This document shows, piece by piece, positions 1 to 10,473 of a stretch of 30,000 nt of DNA. This stretch comes from Chrysomallon squamiferum (taxonomy: Eukaryota; Mollusca; Gastropoda; Neomphalida; Peltospiridae): positions 30,139,473-30,169,472 of the forward strand of contig CM022673.1 of NCBI GenBank assembly GCA_012295275.1, written 5' to 3'. A program made the translations under genes and the position numbers. Positions within the stretch are counted from its first letter, which is position 1. The number at the start of each line of letters is the position of its first letter. Below the pieces are notes generated by a model. It had not been told where the DNA came from and did no database searches. It saw nothing but the letters and a program-made list of their open reading frames with translations.

Positions 1-73
1 TAAGCTAGAATCTAAATAATTTATTCAGAGAGAACGTACAATCCGGAATTTCAAACATACATATATGTGTGAA

Positions 74-174
<101 letters not shown>

Positions 175-527
175 CATATGACAGCTAAAATTACTACAGC
201 GGCGATCACTGGCGTTCCATGGGTTACAGGGTAGTTGCCCCGGGCGCTAAATTCTTAGCTCGATGCCAGTAACCGACATAATTAAACCAGAAATTCAAAA
301 TTTGTTCTACCTTTCACTATCACTTCTCAACATTAAAGAAAAAAAAAGAAAAAGAAAACTGGAAAAAAGAAAAGAAAAAAGAAACTAAAAGAAAAGGAAA
401 TAAAAGAAAACAAACAAACAAACAAATAAATAAATACGCCATAATATAATCATAAAAAAAGTATCCTTAATGGAATGAAATCAAGCTAAAACTGGTAATT
501 CATTTTCCCACTACACTAATCTTCACT

Positions 528-584
528 AGGTCACTGACAGTAGGTCACTGACAGTAGGTCAAAGGTCAAGCTATTATGACGTCG
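528..584 (+). promoter_or_regulatory. Cluster of four AGGTCA half-sites with a perfect DR1, followed by a CRE-like site
   Basis: AGGTCA occurs at 528, 542, 556 and 563. The last two are separated by one A, giving a perfect direct repeat with 1-bp spacing, the configuration bound by RXR/HNF4/COUP-TF-type nuclear receptors. The first three have a 14-bp period, so they arose by small tandem duplication. TGACGTCG, which is CRE-like, lies at 577-584. Regulatory function is inference from motif match only. Confidence 0.4.
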
Positions 585-2427
585 AAACGAAAAAGCTTAC
601 TTGACAATGCAAAATGTTTAATATATATATATGTCTAGTGCATCTGCTTGGAATTTTGAAATGTTACAATCCGGAATTTTATTTCTTTAAAGACGGATTA
701 CAAAACTGTTCACAGAGGATAATTATTCTGAAAAGAAATAATTACAAGGCATTAAGTAATCGTGTGCCTATAAAAGACGCGTTATATTTTAAAAACGTTA
801 CTGATCACAAACTGTGTGACCCAAGTAGCTGCTAAAGGTCGAAGACCAACCGGACGGTAACCGGCGGCTCTAAGCGGGTGGTTAAATCGATTCTGAAAAA
901 ATGAAACCTGAAATAATCACAAGGAAAGAAATAAAGAAAGTTACTAATTTGTGATCCTGATGGGAGGTAATTGCATTTCGCTTTATCTGAAATTAAGAAT
1001 CATTTTTGTATCGGTTAAATCTGATTCCTAGCAACATAAATATGTTTTAAATTTACTTATTATCTACACTAAACGTAAAGTTTTACGATCTACATTAGGA
1101 ATCATTAATATTTTTTACAAAATTTTATCATTAGTAGAGAAAGGATCCTTTCACTCTTTCTTTTTCTTAAAAAATGTTCCATCCAAAATAACTATGGATA
1201 ATAATTATATTGGTACAGCAATAAAAGTGACAAAACTGTGGTAATAGTAAAAGTAACAGTTATAGTACCAGCAGCACTACTCTTTTCTTTATGATTATAA
1301 AATCGAGTTTTAAATAAATGTAATAAAAAAATAATAATACAAATATAATAATAAAAAAATAATTAAAAATTAAAAGGTTTAAGTAAATAAAAAACAACAA
1401 AAGAAAAACTGAAAAAGGGAAAGAAGAAAACAAATGAAATCGAATTGACAACCAAAATTTCTTTTAAATACTTACAAGTACATATTTGTTTCAGATCATT
1501 ACAGTGTAGTCGAATTTCAATTCACAAAAATCTGGTGCTCTCCTTTATCTTTCGATTCATACTTATCATCATCATGTTTGAGCCGTTCATCTCAATGCGG
1601 GAACATTCTTACAGAGAAATAGTAAGTTCTTGTTGTGTATCGTTCTTTTTGGCATTGTTTGATTTTACTTTTGTTTTCGCTTTATTTGTTAATTTTGTTT
1701 CGGTTTGTTCTTATTACTGTTCTATTTATTGTTATCTTTACAGGGGTTAATTTTATTCTGTTTGTCCTTTTTCTTCACGTCCTATTTCTTAATTTTCTTC
1801 TTGTTTTTGTTGCTCTCTTCTTTATATTTACTGTTCTTGTTTCATTTGTTTTACTTCTTGTTCTCTTTCTCTTTCTTGTTCTTCTTGTTCTGCTTTTTAT
1901 TTCATAATCTTCTTATTGATATAATCGTTGTTCTTTAAATTTCCTTTTATATTTTCTTCACTTCTTTCGTTTTGTTCTTTGTCATCATTGTTGTCAAAAG
2001 TCGGGATTAGTTTCTGTCCAATAAGAATTATTTTAATATTTCTTTTACCCATGATAAAATAATCTGAGTTTGGAATAACTGTCATTTCACAGAACCATTC
2101 GTTTCGTTTAAATAAAACAACACAAAGGAAAGTGAAAAAACCGATGAGGTTAATGGTAAATGAAATAACTTCATGGTTTGCGTTACAATTTCATTTTAAA
2201 TGAAACAGCTATTATTAAAGTAATAGCTTACATTAAGATGAAACAAATATGCGTAATATATAAAACAAATAAATTCTGATTTTAACTGAAACAGTTAGGT
2301 GGTATATAAACAAAATGAAACATCTGTATAGTTAACGTTACAAGTTATAATAAATGAAACAACTGAACATTTAGCTACCTTAATAAAAAAGAACTTTATA
2401 CATAAGTCTACAATTTTTATTTTACAG

Positions 2428-2584
2428 GACTGGTTGTGCAAACTGTTCAATGCTTTACATCAGTACACCATAATGGCTAACTTTTCTTGGATGTTAGTTG
2501 AAGGAATTTTTCTTCACAATCGACTCGTTGTTTCTGTGTTCAGGTCCGATGCACCGTTCAAACTCTTCTATTGTATAGGTTGGG
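2428..2584 (+). CDS. Class B1 peptide GPCR, exon encoding ECL1 end, TM3, ICL2 and start of TM4
   Basis: This internal exon runs from acceptor TTTTACAG to donor GG|GTAAGTG and encodes 52 codons plus one base (phase 0 in, phase 1 out). It begins DWLCKLFNALHQY, where the Cys is the conserved TM3 cysteine that pairs with ECL2 in all class B1 receptors. MANFSWMLVEGIFLH carries the family Glu of TM3 (the VEG motif, normally followed by LYLH; here IFLH). It ends FYCIGWG, the start of the family GWGxP motif of TM4. The protein is a plasma-membrane neuropeptide or hormone receptor that should couple to Gs/cAMP, as its family does. The best subfamily reading is PDF-receptor-like, with CRF/DH44 receptor as the main alternative. 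The preceding exons, for the cysteine-rich hormone-binding domain and TM1-TM2, are not in the window. Confidence 0.93.
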
Positions 2585-2630
2585 GTAAGTGAACATGTTT
2601 AGTAATTGATATTCGGCTTCTGTAGGCGTA

Positions 2631-2631
2631 T

Positions 2632-2692
<61 letters not shown>

Positions 2693-2965
2693 ACTAGTAC
2701 TACTACTATATACAATATACTACTGCTGCTGCTACTGCTACTACTACTACTACTACTATTACTACTAAAACTACTACTACTACTACTGCTACTACTACTA
2801 CTACTATTAGTACTGCTACATGTTCTTCTTCTACTGATACTTCTAGCAGAATTGCTACTACTACAACTATTACTATTATTACTAGTACTTTTTCTACTAC
2901 TGCTTACTAGAATTACTATTACTACTACAATACAAATACTACTATTACTACTACTATATTGTTGC
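2631..2965. repeat. CTA/CTG trinucleotide microsatellite, imperfect
   Basis: An array of CTA units with an internal CTG block (about 2662-2690) and scattered ATT variants. It begins 46 bases downstream of the TM3-exon donor. In the + frame it translates to long runs of Leu or Thr/Ala, which is an artefact of the repeat. Confidence 0.95.
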
Positions 2966-4040
2966 TGCTGTTGTTTTCGGACATGATGGTGATACTAGTC
3001 AAGTTATGTTAAAGGATAACAAAACAAAAATAATAATAATAAAGACCGCAGAAGTGGTGTGCATGAAAACAGAAAATTATGCCTAGAAAAGTCTAAAATA
3101 AGAGGACGCATTTTAACATTTAAATACCTCCTTTAATATAGATATGAGAAGGAAACAAGATTAGATTACTGACAATATACTAACGATTCGTTTCTCGTTG
3201 CTGCATTTATTCTGAGACGTAAAATCAAGAGAACAACATGTTATTAAATTTTATACTTGTGATTAGCAGTTATCTTCAACTTTCTCTGTGTCACTCTCTG
3301 TATCTGTTTATCTCTCTATATCTTATATATGGCTAATATTTATCATTACAATTGTTCTGTTTTCCAAAAGACTGAATCCGCTATTATATTGAATTCAGCT
3401 GAGAAGAGATATCTAATACGAATATCTTAAAATATTCTTCACTATTGAAAACCGCTAGTCTCTGTTAATACAAACGTCTTTCCTCAATACGCCAGGTCTC
3501 TGAACTTCAGTGCAGCTGTGTAAGCAGAATTCACTGCGCACGCTTTCTAATTTCCTCTGTCACTCTGTTCGTATTACATTCAACAAACCAGGAACTCTAT
3601 CATATTCCATAACCTTACTAATTTTATCGAAGTGTTATTTAAAACCTGCTGTAGACAATGACGACGACCGTTTGCAATCAAGTTAATAGGTCAGGCGGAA
3701 AGATGTAATAGTGTCGCTGACGCCGCAGATGCAAATCATGAATTATTCAGAGTTTTGTATTTTGATGTTTTCAATACAATTACCATCCAATTATGCTGGT
3801 ACTTTTCTGAGATGAAAATTTAGTTTTGCTTATTAGCCTAGTCCGGTTATTTCCTACGCGATGATACATACCTAGGGATAACATAACGACATAGTTATCT
3901 ATTTGGTGTAGTAATGGTACTCGAATCCTTTGGGATCGCACAACAAATGCTGTAAACATAATGAGAAGAAACATCAAACCATTTTAATTTTGCGCATGAA
4001 CTAACCTCATGTATACCTATTCGATCGTCAAGGCTGCATT

Positions 4041-4052
4041 CAAGATGGCGGC
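4041..4052 (+). promoter_or_regulatory. YY1-like motif CAAGATGGCGGC
   Basis: The 12-mer matches the YY1 consensus core AAGATGGCGGC exactly and stands out as GC-rich in an AT-rich intron. No transcript start or other promoter element is evident nearby. It may be a chance match or part of a decayed mobile element. Confidence 0.25.
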
Positions 4053-4508
4053 ATCCGTAACCATTTTTTTTTAGGATATTAACGATCACATTTCTCATCT
4101 ACATGCGAGTAACATTAACGGCTGCACTGATTAGGGTCGTTAAATCGGGTTGAGAATTAATTTTGTGTTAAATAGTCTGGAAGATATTTACACTTCGCCT
4201 TATTCATAATCGAGGGACAGACAAGACGTGAAAAAGTAAACTGTTATTACAGTTAAGTTCGTTTCGTACGTTTTTTGTCAAAAACAGCAGAATTTTAAAT
4301 ATTTGGTTGGTTGTTTGATTTGTATAGATATCATTTTTAAAATAAAAATTTATCCTCATTGTTGTTTCTCTGCTTTGGTGACATTTTTCTATCCAATATG
4401 TAGTTCTTTTTTTTTTCTTTCTTTAATTTTTTTAAAAATAATAATATTTATCGTTAGTCTTATCTACGTCATAAATGTGTAGCAAAAGTTAAAATCTATT
4501 ATAGACAT

Positions 4509-4600
4509 ACAAACACACTTACACAGACACACACATCTGTCTCTCACTATACACACACGCACACACACACACACCTATACACACACACGCACACACATAC
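4509..4600. repeat. CA-rich dinucleotide tract
   Basis: Interrupted CA repeats with CG, TA and CT variants, lying in the intron between the TM3 and ECL2 exons. Confidence 0.9.
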
Positions 4601-5497
4601 AGAAGGAGAAAGAAACTAATATAGATACAAGGATTAAGTGCTAATGTAAGATTAAGAAGCAGAACACTTTCTCTACAGAATATCAGTTAATCACAATGAC
4701 AAGAAAGCTTGATGAATAATTAAAAAAAAATATGTGCGTGTGCGAATATATACTAATCATTATGAGATGTAAACATCCAAGAAAAAGCACATTACTTATA
4801 CTATTCTTTTAAAATACTCTTTTCTGTTATTTTGGTTTACTTCCTTGTAGGTTACCAAAAATATATTTGTTTTTCATGTTTCACGAATGCAAAACACAGT
4901 TTTCATCTATGGTGTAAATTAGTTCAATCTGAAAAGTACATTGATTTTTTTTTTGTCTTTTCAATAACAGTCTTAAATTAGCTCGTAAACAATAAACAAA
5001 GAACTATGTACTTTGAAATGTTGTAACAGAATTTTTATTTTTAGTCAAAGGATGGTGAACAAATATATTCCCTGTAGCGGTATTTGATTGACACGTTGTT
5101 CTGTATTCAAGTCGAAATATTCGCCAGCACTAATGAATCGCTAGATGGATGCATGTTTGTTTAAGAATACGGCGAAATATTTCACTTAATATTTGTTATA
5201 TGCCAAGTATGTGATTTGTTCTTATACTACGATGATGTGAAGGAATCCCGTTGCCTCCACGCCATGCTACTTCAGCTTAGCAGCAGGATATTTTTATGTG
5301 TCTTTCTTCGGCCTTTGATAAGTCAAGATGTTTTGGATGGAATAAAAAACATCCAAGCTATTATTAAAGTTAGAAATCAGATCATAAAAATAATGGATCG
5401 TAAACATCTTTCATTTAAAATATTTTATAAAAAACTCATAGTTATATATATTGGCAATAATAGATTTCTTTCTTCTTTTTCTTGTCGTTGTTGTTAT

Positions 5498-5601
5498 TAC
5501 TATTACTAATATTATTATTATCATTTCATTATTATTATTACTATTACTATTATTATTATTATTATATTCTTCTTCTCTTTCTTCTTCTTCTTCTTCTTCT
5601 T

Positions 5602-5634
<33 letters not shown>

Positions 5635-5658
5635 ATTATTATTATTATTACTATTACA
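5498..5658. repeat. ATT/CTT/ATT compound trinucleotide array abutting a splice acceptor
   Basis: ATT and ATC units (about 5498-5568) pass into about 17 CTT/TTC units (about 5574-5630), then back to ATT up to the CTATTACAG acceptor at 5659. The CTT block is a pure polypyrimidine run and must form, or lie next to, the branch-point and polypyrimidine region of the ECL2 exon. Confidence 0.95.
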
Positions 5659-5659
5659 G

Positions 5660-5790
5660 GTATTCCAGCTGTAATCACGTGTACTTGGGCTACGCTGATG
5701 CATTATTTCTTCAAAGCGAAATGCTGGACCAATTTCACACAGTCGCCATTTATATTCATCATATATGCACCGATTCTTGTTGCTCTTGTT
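5660..5790 (+). CDS. Class B1 peptide GPCR, exon encoding TM4, ECL2 and start of TM5
   Basis: The exon is 131 nt, phase 1 in and phase 0 out, with acceptor ATTACAG and donor GTAAGTT. Joined to the previous exon it completes GWGIP in TM4. It continues through a hydrophobic segment into ECL2, where KAKCWTNFTQS carries the conserved class B Cys-Trp pair; the Cys should form the disulfide with the TM3 Cys. NFT is an N-glycosylation sequon in that extracellular loop. The end, FIFIIYAPILVALV, is the first half of TM5. The length and the split before the TM5 Asn fit class B1 genes. The base composition is clearly richer in G+C than the flanking repeats. Confidence 0.93.
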
Positions 5791-7207
5791 GTAAGTTATT
5801 TAATAAAATACTTATGTTTTTTAATTGTATTAATTATACACAGGTACATATTTAAAAAAACCTCATTGTTTACTTTTAAAGATTTGAGCAGTTGTTGTAG
5901 TTTGATTATTGTTGTTGTTGTGGTTATTGATTATTATTGTTAGCTAACTAATCAGCTAATTAAATAAATAACAATAAACGACTGCAGATCATATTATTTC
6001 TTTTTATTTCAACAGGATAGCTGTTTCTTTTCTCTTGGTATTAATTTTATGCCAGTGACCAGTCATTTAATGTCAAACAAAAATAACAGTACGTGCTGAA
6101 GCACATGCATCAGTGGTAGATTAAACAAATATACGTCAATTTCTAATGCGACATTCTTTAATGATTTTCAATAACAGCTTCGACGGCTTAGAAAAATAAA
6201 GGCAGTTTCACAGTTTGCGACTTAGAAAAACGCATTGTAAACGAGAAAGGTTTTACATTACGTATCCGATGACATAAATCAGTGGCTGTAGGTAGTCAGT
6301 TAGAAAATAATAACTACACCATGTTTTAGATACAATATACAGGAAACAAATTAAGATAAAGCCCCAACAAATACACATACACACAGAGAATACACAAAAC
6401 AAAGCGGTAATCTATTATTAAGCATACAGAATGTATACAATGTAATCAAATTGTTAATAATGTTTTTTTGTTGGCGTACACACACACACACACACATTCA
6501 CATAGACATACACCCACACATACACACATAAACACACACACACACACACACGTATATACATGTGAGTAAGTGTGTTTGTATATGTATGTGTTATTTCAAG
6601 TTACATCATCTGAAAGCAACTGAATAAATCTCGAAGGTCGCAAACAGATGAAATGTCATGTGTAAATTATTTACTTTGTTTGCTAAGAACATTATTGTGC
6701 ATATCTGAAGGATTTTTGAGGGAAAAAATAATTAGAATAAATATTTAGCGCATGGTATAATATGTTCTTGTGGTTTTTATAAGAACAAAAATCAATTGTA
6801 CTCCGTTCATAAAAACCCTTCATTCTTGAAAGAATTACGTCTGCTACATCTTTAATTGATATTGACTGGTTCTTTCAATTGCGTTTTGCCTCGTTTGGGA
6901 ATGATTGTAGTTGCGAACTGTTGCTTTGTAATATGACATCATGGAAGCCAAACTTTTCACAGATAAAGCACATTAATAAAAAATAGTAATAAATAATTTG
7001 AAAAAAAAGAGAAAAAAATTAAGAAAAAAAAAAAAAAATAAAATAATGAATAATAATAAAAAAATAATTAGAAAACAAACATGATGAATATTGAAACAAC
7101 TCACGTTTCAAAATCCATCATCCTTTAATACTGATCGTTTAGGTATTGTTAATTAGTTTAGTAGGTACAAATTAATTAGTAATGAAATTAATTCTTTCTG
7201 GTTTCAG
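5791..7207 (+). other. Intron within TM5
   Basis: The intron runs from GTAAGTT to a TTCTGGTTTCAG acceptor, in phase 0. It holds a CA repeat at 6476-6552 and an A-rich stretch at about 6995-7080. I see no coding segment, structural RNA or recognisable transposon in it. Confidence 0.85.
6476..6552. repeat. CA dinucleotide microsatellite, interrupted
   Basis: CA runs are separated by short ATTCACATAG-like interruptions, flanked on the right by TATATACATGTG. Confidence 0.93.
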
Positions 7208-7293
7208 ATAAATCTAGCCTTTTTAATCAACATAATACGGGTTCTTGTAACCAAATTACGGACTCACAACACGAACGAGTCAAGACGTATAAG
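7208..7293 (+). CDS. Class B1 peptide GPCR, exon encoding end of TM5 and ICL3
   Basis: The exon is 86 nt, phase 0 in and phase 2 out, with acceptor GTTTCAG and donor AAG|GTATGT. It begins INLAFLINIIRVLVTKLR: the Asn is the conserved TM5 Asn, and NIIRVLVTKLR is near-diagnostic of CRF/DH44/PDF-type class B receptors. The rest, THNTNESRRI plus two bases of an Arg codon, is ICL3, the main G-protein contact loop. When joined directly to the TM6 exon at 10474, the loop between TKLR and the TM6 KAT motif has the usual family length (11 residues plus RAI). The 42-nt exon at 8812 would therefore be an insertion and not a required part. Confidence 0.93.
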
Positions 7294-8811
7294 GTATGTA
7301 TGATTGCACGTGCATTGCCTTCATTGTATGAATCCACTGTAGGTGGATGTGTGTTTGTGCCATTAATGCTCTATATTTATTGCGTGAAAAATGTGAAAAA
7401 AACTAAATAATAAAAACTGTTTTTGCAATTATAATTATTACCATAATATTAGTAACCAATGTTAATGTGAAACTGACATAAATATTGAATTTTTTAATTT
7501 TTAATTTTTATGTTTCTCTTTTCTTCATCGTATCAGTTCTTTCATCTTGCTTCTTTTATTCTACTTTATTTATTTATTTATTTGTTTGTTTATTTAATTA
7601 TTTATATTTTTTTATTAATTAATTAATTAATTAATTTATTTATTACCGGAATACAGTTATTTCATTTCATTTTGTTTCTTCTGTTTTCTGCCTGTCTACA
7701 TGTCTGATTTTCGCTCTTATTGTATAATACACACTAATCATACGTACGTACATATATGTAGAAGAAGGAAACCAAAATTCAAAATAGAATCTCATGCATT
7801 TCAGTTCTGAGAAATATTTCATTACTTTATGAATGAAGATTTGGTTTCAAAACGTAATTGTCACAATCTCGTTTAAGACGAGTTATCGCCACAGAGCTTC
7901 AATCTATTACATTTTTGTTGTATCTTGATTAAATTATGGTGCGGGCACAATTTCAGACGTGAGAATGGTAAATCAAATTTTCGAAAATTATTTTCTGATA
8001 CGAATTCAGATTTGGTTACAATTTGTGTAAAAATAAGATCTGATGCTAGAGGTTATTAAGGAATTTTAAATCAGGTTTCTATACTATAATTCATTCTTAT
8101 GTGATTATTTTCTGTTGGTAATCAACATGTCTAAACACCTCTCGGATTTCTTCTAATATAAATTCTTATTTGAATCTTTGTTAGACAATAATTTACACAT
8201 GTTTTAAATGTTTTTCAACTGGGTAACAACAGTTTCCATTTCTTATGGCTAGTTCATCGAAGATGATAATATGTAGTTTTATTCTTAACTTGCTGCTAAT
8301 TCATATGTTTCCTATGGGGTGCTGGAATAGGATTCTTCTCTCATATCACTGTTCATATAATTATAAGAAATATATTGAAATTTATATAATCGTTAATAAT
8401 TTTAAAATGCTGAGATATCATTCATTCATTCTAACAATTAAGTCAAAGTAATGGGCATTAAATTTGTAGCTGTTTTATGTACAAATAATTTGAACTAGAA
8501 ATTATATGTATATAATAGTATTGTTTAAAATTCTGTTTAATTAAATACTTACAATATCTAAGACGTGTAAGTTCTGGTAGTATTATCAATAACGATATAA
8601 ATGTAAAGAACAGTTTTAATGCTATGAAAAACAAAAATGCAACTGAATGTATTTTGAATATTTACAAGTGATCGGTTTGCTTATTTATGGCCACCAGTCT
8701 TTTCTGACATTAAAATTATAAGCTCATTGGAACTTTTACTATTTTATTAATTAATATTAGTGTCTGTAATGATTAAAATTTTGTTCTCTGAACATTCTAT
8801 CATCATTTCAG
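7294..8811 (+). other. Intron upstream of the ICL3 cassette exon
   Basis: The intron runs from GTATGTATG to CATCATTTCAG. It is A+T-rich, with TTTA/TTAA simple repeats at about 7563-7640, including a run of TTAA units at 7613-7636. There is no other coding or mobile-element signal. A 68-codon frame at 8245-8451 has no family resemblance. Confidence 0.8.
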
Positions 8812-8853
8812 GCGCTGTCACCCAACAGGAAAACAGGTCCGGCACGCGGAAAG
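8812..8853 (+). CDS. Class B1 peptide GPCR, 42-nt cassette exon inserting 14 residues into ICL3
   Basis: A 42-base segment lies between a good acceptor (CATCATTTCAG) and a donor (AAAG|GTATTT). It is phase 2 in and phase 2 out, so inclusion or skipping keeps the frame. Inclusion adds RCHPTGKQVRHAE plus one Arg between SRRIR and RAIKAT. The insert is strongly basic (Arg, Lys and His make up about half of it). The segment is about 60% G+C in an intron of about 30%, as expected if it is under coding selection. The skipped form matches the usual class B ICL3 length, so this is an extra, probably alternatively spliced exon. Mammalian CRHR1 has an analogous insert (29 residues) in ICL1 that weakens coupling. 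The effect here is inference. A spurious exon cannot be excluded without transcripts. Confidence 0.7.
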
Positions 8854-9361
8854 GTATTTTAAACTTAATTTAAGGTGAACAATGCTTTTAACACACTGGT
8901 GGGCATGTTACTAACGCTTTTGACGCTATTCACATGGCTATCAGATTTTCAGTGTTGTTCAACGTCATAGAGCATTTGAAACGTCAACATTATAACATTA
9001 TATAGCCTTCAATAGGAATTGTAGATCTCTATAATTTTCCTTAGGCTTTATTTTTTGCATGTATAGCACAATTTTGAGATAGATAAAGATGTGGCATGGA
9101 GAAAGTTGTAGTGAAGTAAACGATATCGAAAGTTAACTGATTAATTGAAGAATAGTGGCGGGTGACCTTTTATTATTATTATTATTTTATTTTATTTTTT
9201 CCACTGCGTATCATAACTGCTCTAAAGATTAAGAAATATATAGTATATTAAATAGCTAAATAGTGAGTGGAGATACTTTTAATTATTCTTAATAGCATTT
9301 TAACTACTTTTTATTTTAATATCAATATCACATGTATAATCTTAGCACTGATTAACTAGGT

Positions 9362-9600
9362 AAGCTTTAACGTCAGTAACATTCGCATGATGTTATTGAT
9401 GTATGTAGCAATGATTAAGAACATAAGTTTTAGTAACCCGTGTTACGTTACTGACACTCAGATCACTGACTACCCATGCAAGCTTTAACGTCAGAAGCAC
9501 GTATGTGACGTTACTGACACTGATAGCTTTGACTGACAATTTAAGCTTTAACTTCAACACATGCATGGCGTTACAGCCTCTCATAACGCTAATAGTACTG
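9362..9600. repeat. Four degenerate ~60-bp tandem copies rich in TAACGTCAGTAAC/GTTACTGAC motifs
   Basis: Copies begin with variants of AAGCTTTAACGTCAGTAAC at about 9362, 9425, 9480 and 9543 (spacing 63, 55 and 63). Between the starts lies GTTACTGACACT (about 9446 and 9509). The unit holds ACGTCAGTAAC and its near complement GTTACTGAC, so each copy can fold on itself. Confidence 0.7.
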
Positions 9601-10033
9601 CTCTAAGGTCAGTCAGGGACTTATAACGAACTAACATACATAGTTTTCAATAACAGTGAAAATGTTAATATCCATAATATCAGTATGCATTTACCATCTT
9701 CCAGTGCTGACTATCAAAACAAAATTTAATAGATAATAATGTCATAAAAATTCACTGCATTGACTAGCATATTTAAATCTCTAGAAACAGCCATAGCTTT
9801 GAATAAAATTGCAAACTTTGACTGATACCTCACTAACATTAACAAACCTGGTTACTAAATTTTATTAATAAACAGTCGTTTTAACATTTTCACTCTCAGT
9901 CAAGATATATTTTATTTGTACATTTATTCTTTTATCTTTCCTTCCTTACATCCATGTATTAATATACATCACTGGATGCACTTTTTTTCTACTTCTCACA
10001 AAGAAATTATACTTATTATCATTATTTATTACT

Positions 10034-10145
10034 ATGCAACAAACTACTACTACTACTACCACTATTATTGCTGCTGCTGCTGCTACTAGTAATCCGTCTA
10101 CTACTACTACTACATCTACTACTACTATTACTACTGATGCTAATA
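10034..10145. repeat. CTA/CTG trinucleotide array, imperfect
   Basis: CTA units with an internal TGC block (about 10069-10084), in the intron before the TM6 exon. Confidence 0.93.
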
Positions 10146-10273
10146 GTATCTCTACCACTATTATAACTATTATCAGATAATGTGCACATTTCTGCATTGT
10201 GTTGAATTCTGTCTCAATGATTTTAATCTGAAGAAATTACAAGTACCATAACTACAATAACAACAATTAATTA

Positions 10274-10370
10274 ACAACTATTATTAATCCTATTACTATT
10301 ATTACTACAATTACTTCTGCTATTACTACTACTACTGTTACTGTTTCTACTACTCATACTGTTACTACTC

Positions 10371-10422
<52 letters not shown>

Positions 10423-10440
10423 GACTACTACGACTACTAC
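10274..10440. repeat. CTA trinucleotide array next to a splice acceptor
   Basis: Imperfect TAC/ATT units run from 10274. A nearly pure block of about 22 CTA/CGA units at 10373-10440 ends 33 bases upstream of the TM6-exon acceptor, and so occupies the expected branch-point zone. Confidence 0.95.
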
Positions 10441-10473
10441 TATATATTTGCTGCATTTTGCTCTGAATTTCAG

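Larger units (their letters stand above)
2585..5659 (+). other. Intron between the TM3 and ECL2 exons
   Basis: The intron starts GTAAGTG and ends CTATTACAG. It splits the Gly codon of the TM4 GWG-IP motif in phase 1. Contents seen: a CTA/CTG trinucleotide array 46 bases after the donor, a CA-rich tract at 4509-4600, a YY1-like CAAGATGGCGGC at 4041-4052, and an ATT/CTT array that abuts the acceptor. Reading frames of 60-150 residues here are Leu-, Ser- or Tyr-rich translations of the repeats and not genes. Confidence 0.85.
8854..10473 (+). other. Intron upstream of the TM6-TM7 exon
   Basis: The intron starts GTATTTTAA and ends GCTCTGAATTTCAG. It holds a four-copy degenerate repeat at 9362-9600 and two CTA arrays (10034-10145 and 10274-10440), the second ending 33 bases before the acceptor. 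The frames at 9393-9584, 9946-10197 and 10271-10543 (minus strand) are translations of these repeats. Confidence 0.85.

Noticed and set aside
614-835. 73-codon + frame considered as an upstream receptor exon
   Set aside because: No hydrophobic TM pattern of TM1 or TM2, no hormone-domain Cys spacing and no convincing splice borders.
842-890. GC-rich patch CCGGACGGTAACCGGCGGC considered as a SINE or promoter fragment
   Set aside because: Too short, with no recognisable tRNA boxes or promoter context.
2606-2986. 126-codon frame rich in Thr, Ala and Leu
   Set aside because: It is a translation of the CTA/CTG microsatellite inside an intron.
3895-4098. 67-codon minus-strand frame
   Set aside because: No family motif; it is explained by a GC-richer patch that also holds the YY1-like motif.
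5451-5943. 134- and 153-codon frames with poly-Ser, poly-Tyr and poly-Leu
   Set aside because: They are translations of the CTT/ATT array running out of frame into the real TM4-TM5 exon; only 5660-5790 in the receptor frame is coding.
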